NCBI GenBank assembly: GCA_900555075.1
Contig: USJO01000037.1
Coordinates: 1-8,578, forward strand
Length of the DNA: 8,578 nucleotides
Origin: an uncultured Clostridium sp.
GTDB taxonomy: Bacteria > Bacillota > Clostridia > TANB77 > CAG-508
Direction: 5' to 3'
Shown here: in pieces, positions 1-6,177 of the stretch
How the letters are laid out: every line of letters begins with the position of its first letter
How positions within the stretch are numbered: position 1 is the first letter of the stretch
Made by a program: the position numbers and the translations under genes
Notes under the pieces: model-generated
What the model was told of the DNA's origin: nothing
What the model saw: only the letters and a program-made list of their open reading frames with translations
The model's database searches: none

Positions 1-14
1 CTATTTGAATAAAG

Positions 15-581
15 TTGAGAAAGAGTCATGTTAATGATAGCGAGAAATTACAATTAGAAAGTGTGATAAAAGTGGATAATATTATAATTAGAAATATTGA
101 AGAAAAAGATATTCCAAATGTTGTTGATATTCAAATAAATGGTTGGAAATCGGCATATAAAGGAATAATTGATGATAATGTTCTAAATTCAATGAATAGA
201 GATAAAAGAATAGAAAAAAGAAAAAACGACTATAAAGAAAATGGTTTTATAGTAACAGAATTAAATAATCAAGTAGTTGGATTTTGCAGATATATTGATA
301 GTAATAAATTTACACAAGACATATCAGATATAGACTGCGAATTATTGGCATTATATGTAAAGCCTAATCTTAAATACAATGGAATAGGAACAAAAATGTT
401 TCAATTCGTTACAGAAGAATTTAAGAAAAAGCATAAAACTAAAATGATATTATGGTGTCTAAAAGATAATGAGCCATCTAAAAAGTTTTATACTAAAATG
501 GGTGGAAGAATTATTAAAGAAAGAACAATAGAAATAGGAGAAAAAGAATATTTAGAAGTTGGATTTGAATATAATATCTAA
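15..581 (+). CDS. GNAT-family N-acetyltransferase (5' end uncertain)
   Basis: Probable cytoplasmic acetyl-CoA-dependent N-acetyltransferase; the acceptor substrate cannot be told. Numbered from the TTG at 15, the GNAT fold starts near residue 23 (IIIRNIEEKDIP). The acetyl-CoA binding motif A lies at about 109-131, with the loop YNGIGTKM in place of the usual R/Q-x-x-G-x-G/A. Motif B, NEPSKKFYTKMGG, lies at 152-164, with Tyr159 in the usual position. The open frame is bounded by an in-frame TGA at 6-8, so it does not extend left out of the window. The first 20 residues look unlike a GNAT N terminus and TTG15 has no ribosome binding site. GTG at 63 or GTG at 72 is a plausible alternative that keeps the whole domain, but neither has a strong Shine-Dalgarno. 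Loss of the original 5' end is also possible. The family assignment is secure; the start is not. Confidence 0.8.
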   Translation: MRKSHVNDSEKLQLESVIKVDNIIIRNIEEKDIPNVVDIQINGWKSAYKGIIDDNVLNSMNRDKRIEKRKNDYKENGFIVTELNNQVVGFCRYIDSNKFTQDISDIDCELLALYVKPNLKYNGIGTKMFQFVTEEFKKKHKTKMILWCLKDNEPSKKFYTKMGGRIIKERTIEIGEKEYLEVGFEYNI

Positions 582-603
582 CTGAAAAATTACAATTTCT
601 AAT

Positions 604-649
604 ACTCTACGAAACATAAAATATTAAAACTCTACGATAAAGTAGTGTT
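604..649. repeat. Repeated ACTCTACGA sites and dyad upstream of the XRE gene
   Basis: The nine-mer ACTCTACGA occurs at 604-612 and again at 629-637, 25 bases apart. The second copy is the left arm of an imperfect inverted repeat (628-635 with 642-649, seven of eight pairs, loop 636-641). This makes a third, inverted half-site with one mismatch. The C/G-containing motif stands out in very AT-rich intergenic DNA. The position just upstream of a DNA-binding protein gene suggests an operator, possibly autoregulatory. A weak terminator for the acetyltransferase gene is the alternative, but the stem is short and no good T-run follows. Confidence 0.4.
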
Positions 650-665
650 ATTTTAAATATTAAAT

Positions 666-674
666 TGTTATATT
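666..674 (+). promoter_or_regulatory. Possible extended -10 promoter element for the XRE gene
   Basis: TG-T-TATATT matches the TGnTATAAT extended -10 pattern at five of six -10 positions. No convincing -35 box lies 16-18 bases upstream; that stretch is the right arm of the 628-649 dyad. Transcription would start near 681, at the ribosome binding site. This rests on one short AT-rich match. Confidence 0.3.
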
Positions 675-697
675 TTTATTAAAGGAGGAGAAAGAAT

Positions 698-1651
698 ATG
701 AATCAAGTTAAAATTGGAAAATTTATAGCAGAACTTCGTAAAAGTAAAAATATGACACAAGAACAATTAGGCGAAAAGTTAGGAGTTAGTTTTAAAACTA
801 TTTCAAAATGGGAAAATGGCAGAGGTATGCCAGAATTATCTACTCTAAAGCCTTTAAGTGAAGAACTAGGAATTTCCATAAATGAGTTATTAAGTGGAGA
901 AAAAATTGAAAAAGAAAAATACCAAGAAACCTTTGAAGAAAATATGTTAATGGCAATAAGCTATAACAATAAGATAAATGATAAAAATAATATAATAGGT
1001 TATTTCTTATTGATAATTGGATATTTGCTAATACTATTTGGAATTGTGGTATTTAACCACGATAGCCATTTTTGTAGTTTTTCTATAATAATAGGTGTAT
1101 TACTAACAACATTTGGATTTGGGAATTTTATAAAAAAACAAAAAAATAGTGTAAAGGTAGTAGCATTAATTATGTATTTTGTTGTGTTTATGGGAATAAT
1201 GTTTACATTAGATTTTGTAAGTGTTAAATATATAAATAATCCACCTATTTTTGCACATAAAATTACAACAGGGGAAGAATCAGTGCTTTATGAAACACTT
1301 TTTTATGATGTATATAAATATAAACTTAATTTACCTAAAGCAAGTGTAGTACAGAAGATTTCAATAAAAAATAGTACAAATAATAAAACAGTTACAAGTG
1401 ATGAAGAAATAGAAGATATTATATATGTGTTAAGTAATAGTGGTAAAAGTAGAACATCTTGGCAAATGAATAAAGAAAGTTTTTCTAATACTGTTGATGA
1501 TAAAATAGAAGTAATATTTTATTTTGAAGGAGAAACTAGAAGTTTGTTTGTATATGATAAAGATGGAAAATATTATATAGAACAAACAGATAATGGAATA
1601 TATCAAATTTCAGGAGATGAATATAATTCAATACAAAAATATGTTAGATAG
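698..1651 (+). CDS. Membrane-anchored XRE-family regulator
   Basis: A 317-residue protein with a DNA-binding head and a membrane part. Residues 6-65 form a Cro/CI-type helix-turn-helix (HTH_3): the first helix carries IAELRKSKNMTQEQLGEKL and the recognition region is VSFKTISKWENGRGMPELSTL. Three hydrophobic segments follow at about 99-119, 127-145 and 152-175. A polar C-terminal region (about 177-317) begins with VKYINNPPIFAHKI. With three membrane segments and a cytoplasmic HTH, this last region would lie outside the cell and could be a sensor; that is inference. AAGGAGG at 682-688 fixes the ATG start. Clostridia often carry HTH_3 proteins fused to membrane segments, mostly of unknown signal. 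No toxin-antitoxin partner is evident. The next gene has its own promoter, so the two are not clearly one operon. Confidence 0.85.
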   Translation: MNQVKIGKFIAELRKSKNMTQEQLGEKLGVSFKTISKWENGRGMPELSTLKPLSEELGISINELLSGEKIEKEKYQETFEENMLMAISYNNKINDKNNIIGYFLLIIGYLLILFGIVVFNHDSHFCSFSIIIGVLLTTFGFGNFIKKQKNSVKVVALIMYFVVFMGIMFTLDFVSVKYINNPPIFAHKITTGEESVLYETLFYDVYKYKLNLPKASVVQKISIKNSTNNKTVTSDEEIEDIIYVLSNSGKSRTSWQMNKESFSNTVDDKIEVIFYFEGETRSLFVYDKDGKYYIEQTDNGIYQISGDEYNSIQKYVR

Positions 1652-1659
1652 ATTACAAG

Positions 1660-1688
1660 TTGATAATTGAATGAAGTTGTACTATAAT
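1660..1688 (+). promoter_or_regulatory. Sigma-A promoter for the 1746 membrane-protein gene
   Basis: TTGATA at 1660-1665 and TATAAT at 1683-1688 are separated by exactly 17 bases. This is five of six and six of six consensus matches. It lies just after the XRE stop codon. The predicted transcript starts near 1695, leaving about 50 bases of leader before the ATG at 1746. Confidence 0.7.
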
Positions 1689-1745
1689 TCTTTATATAAT
1701 TATTTGAAACTTAGGTAAATGTTCATCCGAAAGAGAGGTACAAAA

Positions 1746-2231
1746 ATGATTATTTTAACAGAAAGTTTTATAGGCATTGTTTTATTCACAATAATAATAG
1801 TTTCTCTTACATTAAAAAATCCTTTAGCTTCAATAGGCGACTATCCACCTGAAATAAAAAAAAGATGTGAGGAGCTAAACATTATTCCTAAAACTAAGAA
1901 AACATACAGTAAAAAAGACATTATAAGAAAAATGATAGCATTGATTGTGTTTGCAATTATTTTTGCATTTATTATCAATAGATTTAATGGAGCTAATAGT
2001 TTTACGGAGGGATTTATAAATTCCTATATTATATGGCTAATAATAGATTGGTATGATGCTTTTATTTTAGATTGTATCTGGTTTTGCCACTCAAAGAAAG
2101 TAAGAATACCAGGAACAGAAGATATGAAAGAATATAAAAATTATTGGTTTCATATAAAGCAAAGTTTTATAGGAATGATACTTGGAATACCTGCTTGTAT
2201 ATTAGTTGGTATGTTAGTGCTAATATTCTAA
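1746..2231 (+). CDS. Unrecognised four-helix membrane protein
   Basis: A 161-residue protein that I cannot place in a functional family. Hydrophobic segments lie at about 5-22, 63-79, 90-112 and 141-161. A polar loop with GDYPPEIKKRCEEL (about 31-44) sits between the first two. The third segment carries the striking motif IDWYDAFILDCIWFCHSKK (100-118), followed by KVRIPGTEDMKEYKNYWFHIKQS before the last helix. The charged and Cys/His residues at the end of helix 3 (D101, D104, D109, C110, C114, H115) could form a functional or metal site, but that is a guess. I prefer ATG 1746 over the in-frame ATG at 1719. GAGAGG at 1733-1738 is seven bases before 1746, whereas 1719 has no ribosome site and would add nine non-hydrophobic residues. 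The gene is transcribed toward tetR and followed by a hairpin. Confidence 0.7.
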   Translation: MIILTESFIGIVLFTIIIVSLTLKNPLASIGDYPPEIKKRCEELNIIPKTKKTYSKKDIIRKMIALIVFAIIFAFIINRFNGANSFTEGFINSYIIWLIIDWYDAFILDCIWFCHSKKVRIPGTEDMKEYKNYWFHIKQSFIGMILGIPACILVGMLVLIF

Positions 2232-2249
2232 TTGTCTAAGTAAAAAGCT

Positions 2250-2281
2250 AATAGGAGAATAGATATTTTTGTTCTCCTATT
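2250..2281 (+). terminator. Terminator-like hairpin after the membrane-protein gene
   Basis: A perfect 10-bp stem, AATAGGAGAA (2250-2259) with TTCTCCTATT (2272-2281), encloses a 12-base loop. It begins 18 bases after the 2231 stop. The T-run afterwards is interrupted (TTGTTATAT), so efficiency may be modest. Lying between convergent genes, it could act in both directions: on the minus strand it is followed by AGCTTTTTA. Confidence 0.65.
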
Positions 2282-2308
2282 TGTTATATAAATTTGAATT
2301 TATTATAA

Positions 2309-2350
2309 AAATATCCTAAAATAAAGTAAATTTCTTATTTTAGGATATTT
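2309..2350 (-). terminator. Terminator of tetR overlapping its stop codon
   Basis: A 16-bp uninterrupted inverted repeat (2309-2324 with 2335-2350) has a 10-base loop. Read on the minus strand, one arm is the last codons and stop of the TetR gene (stop at 2337-2335). The other arm ends in ATATTT followed by TTATAAT, a U-rich tail. The position, long stem and tail fit a rho-independent terminator built into the coding sequence end. Confidence 0.7.
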
Positions 2351-2934
2351 ACGATTATATTTATAATTTCACTTTTCATAGTGTCATAATCAATTTGTTT
2401 ATGTTTGTGGTAAACAATTTCATGGCATAAAGTATCAATCATATTATAAGCAATATGTACCTTTTCACGAGAATTTTTTATGTGAATATTGTTATTTTCT
2501 AATAAAGAAACAATTTTTTCTGTCATTTCAAATTCGTAAGTTTTAAAAATGTTTCCAACATCTTCATCTAAATGCGACATTGCTAAAAGTTCTTCGTGAG
2601 CTTTTTTTGAAATGGTGTGATTTTTTATAAACAACTCTATTACATCTGATATAAGAGATTTTAGGTTAGTAATTTCAATTTTCTTATTTTCTAAAATATC
2701 AAGCATTGGGTACATGATGGTATTTGAGTAGTTCTTTATTCCTTCGATAAAAATGTCCTTTTTATCATTAAAATATTGATATATGATTCCAACAGAAACA
2801 TCTGAATATTTTGCTATATCAGGAATAGTTGTAGCATAATATCCATTTTCACACATTAATTCAAATCCTTTTTCTATAATTCTATTTCTTTTTTCAATAG
2901 ACCTTTTCTGTGTAGGCATTCTTGTTTCTGACAT
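2335..2934 (-). CDS. TetR/AcrR-family transcriptional regulator
   Basis: A 199-residue one-component repressor. The N-terminal TetR helix-turn-helix spans about residues 14-62, with the core TTIPDIAKYSDVSVGIIYQYFNDKKDIF (35-62); SVGIIYQYF is the recognition helix and its usual Tyr-x-x-Phe end. Residues 70-199 form the helical ligand-binding and dimerisation part, which diverges too much to name a ligand. An excellent ribosome site (AGAGGAGG, complement of 2944-2951) sits about nine bases before the ATG. The gene is divergent from the ABC-FtsX-ZIP operon, and a perfect palindrome lies between the two promoters. This arrangement is typical of a TetR protein that represses both itself and the adjacent transporter genes. 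Family assignment is certain from the motif; the regulatory targets are inferred from layout. Confidence 0.93.
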   Translation of the reverse strand: MSETRMPTQKRSIEKRNRIIEKGFELMCENGYYATTIPDIAKYSDVSVGIIYQYFNDKKDIFIEGIKNYSNTIMYPMLDILENKKIEITNLKSLISDVIELFIKNHTISKKAHEELLAMSHLDEDVGNIFKTYEFEMTEKIVSLLENNNIHIKNSREKVHIAYNMIDTLCHEIVYHKHKQIDYDTMKSEIINIIVNILK

Positions 2935-2956
2935 AACGGCTTACCTCCTCTTTTTG

Positions 2957-2985
2957 ATTATACAATGATAAAAAGAAAAAAGCAA
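2957..2985 (-). promoter_or_regulatory. tetR promoter
   Basis: On the minus strand, TTGCTT (2985-2980) and TATAAT (2962-2957) are 17 bases apart. The expected start near 2950 falls on the ribosome binding site, so the leader would be only about 15 bases. Its -35 box begins one base from the palindrome at 2987-3010. Confidence 0.7.
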
Positions 2986-2986
2986 G

Positions 2987-3010
2987 AAACATGAAAATAT
3001 TTTCATGTTT
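2987..3010. promoter_or_regulatory. Perfect 24-bp palindromic operator, presumed TetR site
   Basis: AAACATGAAAAT (2987-2998) is followed directly by its exact reverse complement (2999-3010), with no mismatch. It sits between two outward-facing promoters: one base from the tetR -35 box and two bases from the operon -35 box. Length and symmetry fit TetR-family operators. The symmetric position suggests that one bound protein controls both promoters. Binding itself is inferred. Confidence 0.75.
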
Positions 3011-3012
3011 TA

Positions 3013-3041
3013 TTGACTATAAAAATAAAAAGAAGTATAAT
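3013..3041 (+). promoter_or_regulatory. Promoter of the ABC-FtsX-ZIP operon
   Basis: TTGACT (3013-3018) and TATAAT (3036-3041) are separated by 17 bases, a near-perfect sigma-A promoter. Transcription should start near 3048, giving a leader of about 47 bases. So strong a core promoter beside an operator suggests control by repression rather than activation. Confidence 0.75.
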
Positions 3042-3048
3042 AAATACG

Positions 3049-3070
3049 AATATGAATATAAATTCACATT
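3049..3070. promoter_or_regulatory. Degenerate second operator-like dyad in the leader
   Basis: AATATGAAT (3049-3057) and ATTCACATT (3062-3070) pair at eight of nine positions. The central GAA and TTC are six bases apart, exactly as in the 2987-3010 palindrome (ATGAA-N6-TTCAT there, ATGAA-N6-TTCAC here). The centres are 61 bp apart. It overlaps or follows the expected transcription start, where a bound repressor would block RNA polymerase. Confidence 0.4.
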
Positions 3071-3094
3071 ATACAAATAAGTTAGGGGGGAACT

Positions 3095-3805
3095 ATGGAA
3101 AATATAGTAGAAATAAAAAATGTAAGTAAGACTTACAAAATAGGAGAAAAAGAGTTTAAAGCATTAGATGATGTAAACTTATCAATCAAAAAAGGAGAAC
3201 TTGTTGTAATACTTGGTCCATCAGGAGCAGGAAAATCAACACTACTTAATTTAATTGGTGGAATGGATAATGTAACATCTGGAGAGATTAAAATAGATGG
3301 AGAAGAAATATCAAAGTACAATGAAAACGAACTTTCAAATTATAGAGCTGAAAATATTGGATTTATCTTTCAGTTTTATAATATATTACCTACATTAACA
3401 GTATTAGAAAATGTAGAAATAGTAAAAGACATTGTAAAAAATGGAAAAGATAGCAAACAAGCAATTAAAGATGTAGGCTTAGAAAATCATATCAATAAAT
3501 TTCCGAATCAATTATCTGGAGGAGAGCAACAAAGGGTATCAATAGCAAGAGCAATAGCAAAAAATCCAAAATTATTATTATGTGATGAACCAACTGGAGC
3601 ATTAGATTCAAAAACAGGTGTAGAAGTATTAAAATTATTAAAGAAGCAATGTGATGGAAATAATGGTGCAAATACAGTAATTATAGTAACACATAATAGT
3701 TTATTTGCTGAAATAGCAGACACAGTTATAAAAGTAAAAAATGGAAAAATAGAAGAAATAACTTCAAACGAAAATCCTAAAAAGATTGATGAGGTGAAGT
3801 GGTAA
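3095..3805 (+). CDS. ABC transporter ATPase (MacB/LolD-type)
   Basis: A 236-residue nucleotide-binding subunit that hydrolyses ATP on the cytoplasmic face to drive the FtsX-type permease encoded next. All core motifs are intact: Walker A GPSGAGKST (41-49), Q-loop Gln93 in IFQFYNILPTLTVLENV, signature LSGGEQQRVSIARA (140-153), Walker B LLLCDEPTGALD (160-171) with catalytic Glu165, and H-loop His200 in VTHN. The phrases EPTGALDSKTG and YNILPTLTVLENV are typical of the MacB/LolD class, whose partners are FtsX-family permeases that often work by mechanotransmission. A G-rich ribosome site (AGGGGGG, 3084-3090) lies four bases before the ATG. The permease ATG follows its stop after one base. The transported or displaced substrate is unknown; antimicrobial peptides, lipids or signal peptides are family possibilities. 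Confidence 0.95.
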   Translation: MENIVEIKNVSKTYKIGEKEFKALDDVNLSIKKGELVVILGPSGAGKSTLLNLIGGMDNVTSGEIKIDGEEISKYNENELSNYRAENIGFIFQFYNILPTLTVLENVEIVKDIVKNGKDSKQAIKDVGLENHINKFPNQLSGGEQQRVSIARAIAKNPKLLLCDEPTGALDSKTGVEVLKLLKKQCDGNNGANTVIIVTHNSLFAEIADTVIKVKNGKIEEITSNENPKKIDEVKW

Positions 3806-3806
3806 A

Positions 3807-6176
3807 ATGTTAAAAAGAAAAATGCTTCGTGATATAAAACAAAACTTATCACAGTTTATCACAATATTTCTAATGGTTTTTATTGGAGTCATGGCATATA
3901 GTGGAATAGAAAGCTATATGGAAGGAATGAAACAAACAGCTAATAATTTTTACACAGATTATAACTTGCAAGACATAAATGCAATGGGAGAACTCACAAA
4001 GGAAAATTTAGACACAATAAAACAAATAGGAAATGTAAAAAATGCAGAAAGTAAATTAGTTGTAAATGGGGTATTAGCAGAAAATAGCGATATAACTTTA
4101 CAATTAAGTTTTATAGAAAAAAATGAAATATCAAAATTTTATATAGTAGAAGGAAATGAGTTTGATGTAAATACAAAAGGAATATGGTTAGATAATTTCT
4201 TTGCTGAAGAAAACAATTTAAAAATTGGAGATACATTAAAAATAAAATATGATGGTTATGTACTAGATGAAAAAATTATAGGTTTTATAAATGTACCAGA
4301 CCATTTATATGATGTAAAAGATGAATCACAATTATTTCCAGATCATAAAACATTTGGATTTGCTTATTTATCAGTAAACGAATTAGAAGAATATATAAAA
4401 AATCAAGTAATGCAAGAAATGAATATAACAGATAGTGAAATATTTGAACAATATGTAAGTGATTTTGAGTTTAAAGATTATCTAAAATACAATTACATTA
4501 TGATTGATATAGATGACAAAGAAAGAATAAATGAAGTTAAAAACAAAATAGAAGAAAAGATAGATAATGTAGCTTTAGTAGATATAGAAGATACAGCTTC
4601 TTATAAAACATATCAAGGAGAAATAGAAGAAGGAGAAACCTATATTGGTGTGTTTTCAGGGCTATTCTTGTTTATTGCTTTGCTTTCTGTTATAACTACA
4701 ATGACAAGAGTTGTAAAAAAACAAAGAATACAAATAGGAACTTTAAAGGCACTAGGATTTAAAAAGAGAAAAATAATCTTACATTATATAGGTTATAGTT
4801 TTTGGATTTCTTTAGTTGGAGCAGGACTAGGTATTGCAGGAGGCAGATATTTTATAGGAAATGTATTTATTGGAATGGAAATGAGCTTTTTTGAAATTCC
4901 AAATGGTATGCCTGTTATTAAAAATGATTCCTATATTGTAGCACTACTTGTTGTTCTTTGTGTTTCACTTGTTACCTATTTATCTACACGAAAAATATTA
5001 AAGGAAAAACCAGCTGAAACTTTAAGAAATGAAATACCAAAAGTAAAAAATAATTCTTTAAATGCCACTACAAACAAAATATTTAAAACAATGAGTTTTA
5101 GTACAAAATGGAATATAAGGGATATGCTTAGAAATAAAGCAAGAACAATTACAGGAATTATAGGTATTGCAGCATGCACAATGCTAATAGTTTGTAGTTT
5201 AGGAATGTTAAATAGTCTTAATCACTTTATAGATTTACAATTTAATAGATTATTCAATTTTGATTATAAATTAAGTATAAAATCTGACATTAATAACTCT
5301 GTATTTGAAGATTTGACTAATAAATATGGAAATGCTACATCTCAAAGTTTATATATAGAAATTAAGGATAGAGAGGGAACAAGAGAATCAAATAATATTT
5401 TTGTAACAGATAGTAAAGACTATGTAAGATTTATTGATAGTAAAGAAAAATTTGTTAGTATAAATGAAGATGATGGAGTATATGTAACATACAAACTAGC
5501 AAAAACTAAAGGTTATAACATAGGAGATGAAATAACTTGGCATATAACAGGAAGTAACACTTATTACACATCTAAAATAATAGGATTTAACAAAGATCCA
5601 CAAAACCAGAATGTAACGATGACAAGAGAATATCTTGAAAGTTTAAATATAGAATATAAACCAGATTCGCTATATACAAATGAAGATTTATCAAACATAA
5701 AAGAAATAGAAGGCATAGAAGTAATTGCAAATAAAGAAGAACTAAAAGAAGGTATGAACAATATGCTAGAAACAATGAAAACAATGATTATATTAATTAT
5801 CGTTGTAGCAATTATTTTAGGAGTTGTCATTATTTATAATTTAGGTATATTATCTTATTCAGAAAAACAATACCAATTTGCAACTTTAAAAGTATTAGGA
5901 TTTAAAGATAAACAAATTAGAAAAATATTTATAAAACAAAATAATATCATATCTTGTATATCTATAGTTTTGGGCTTGCCAGCAGGGTTTTATTTAACAG
6001 ATTGGCTATTTAAAACAGCTATTGAAGAAAGTTATGATTTTGGAGCTAGTATTAAACTCGAAACTTATATAATTGCAGCAATAGGAACATTTATTATATC
6101 TTATATTGTTTCAAAATTACTTGCTAAGAAGATAAACAAAATAGATATGGTAACAAGTTTGAAAGGAAATGAGTAG
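3807..6176 (+). CDS. Duplicated FtsX-family ABC transporter permease
   Basis: A 789-residue membrane subunit with two FtsX units. Membrane segments fall near 16-36, 279-299, 325-350, 375-393, 447-469, 657-681, 712-731 and 752-770. Extracellular domains lie at about 37-275 and 470-655. The two FtsX cores are recognisable as repeats: QIGTLKALGFKKRKI (309-323) and QFATLKVLGFKDKQI (690-704), each followed by membrane helices. Both junctions use KxLGF, the coupling region that contacts the ATPase. Neither extracellular domain contains an obvious long coiled coil, unlike the larger relatives of over 1000 residues. GAGGTG at 3791-3796, inside the end of the ATPase gene, serves the ATG at 3807, so translation is probably coupled. 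No signal peptidase site or lipid attachment motif is seen. The substrate is unknown. Confidence 0.92.
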   Translation: MLKRKMLRDIKQNLSQFITIFLMVFIGVMAYSGIESYMEGMKQTANNFYTDYNLQDINAMGELTKENLDTIKQIGNVKNAESKLVVNGVLAENSDITLQLSFIEKNEISKFYIVEGNEFDVNTKGIWLDNFFAEENNLKIGDTLKIKYDGYVLDEKIIGFINVPDHLYDVKDESQLFPDHKTFGFAYLSVNELEEYIKNQVMQEMNITDSEIFEQYVSDFEFKDYLKYNYIMIDIDDKERINEVKNKIEEKIDNVALVDIEDTASYKTYQGEIEEGETYIGVFSGLFLFIALLSVITTMTRVVKKQRIQIGTLKALGFKKRKIILHYIGYSFWISLVGAGLGIAGGRYFIGNVFIGMEMSFFEIPNGMPVIKNDSYIVALLVVLCVSLVTYLSTRKILKEKPAETLRNEIPKVKNNSLNATTNKIFKTMSFSTKWNIRDMLRNKARTITGIIGIAACTMLIVCSLGMLNSLNHFIDLQFNRLFNFDYKLSIKSDINNSVFEDLTNKYGNATSQSLYIEIKDREGTRESNNIFVTDSKDYVRFIDSKEKFVSINEDDGVYVTYKLAKTKGYNIGDEITWHITGSNTYYTSKIIGFNKDPQNQNVTMTREYLESLNIEYKPDSLYTNEDLSNIKEIEGIEVIANKEELKEGMNNMLETMKTMIILIIVVAIILGVVIIYNLGILSYSEKQYQFATLKVLGFKDKQIRKIFIKQNNIISCISIVLGLPAGFYLTDWLFKTAIEESYDFGASIKLETYIIAAIGTFIISYIVSKLLAKKINKIDMVTSLKGNE

Positions 6177-6177
6177 A

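Noticed and set aside
1719..1745. Upstream ATG at 1719 as the start of the four-helix membrane protein
   Set aside because: No ribosome binding site precedes it. The GAGAGG at 1733-1738 lies inside the extra codons and is well placed for ATG 1746.
3042..3094. Metal-sensing riboswitch ahead of the ABC-ZIP operon
   Set aside because: The leader is only about 47 bases and holds a single weak dyad, too short and simple for a known riboswitch. The dyad is better explained as a second operator.
3133..3852. Minus-strand open frames of 62 and 114 codons inside the ABC ATPase gene
   Set aside because: They lie opposite a complete ATPase gene with all motifs, have no ribosome sites, and their products are low-complexity Ser/Phe/Ile-rich sequence typical of an antisense shadow.
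6169..6177. ATG at 6169 as the ZIP start
   Set aside because: The AAAGGA site is only one base away. ATG 6178 has workable spacing, starts directly at the first helix, and gives the same stop-A-ATG junction as the upstream gene pair.
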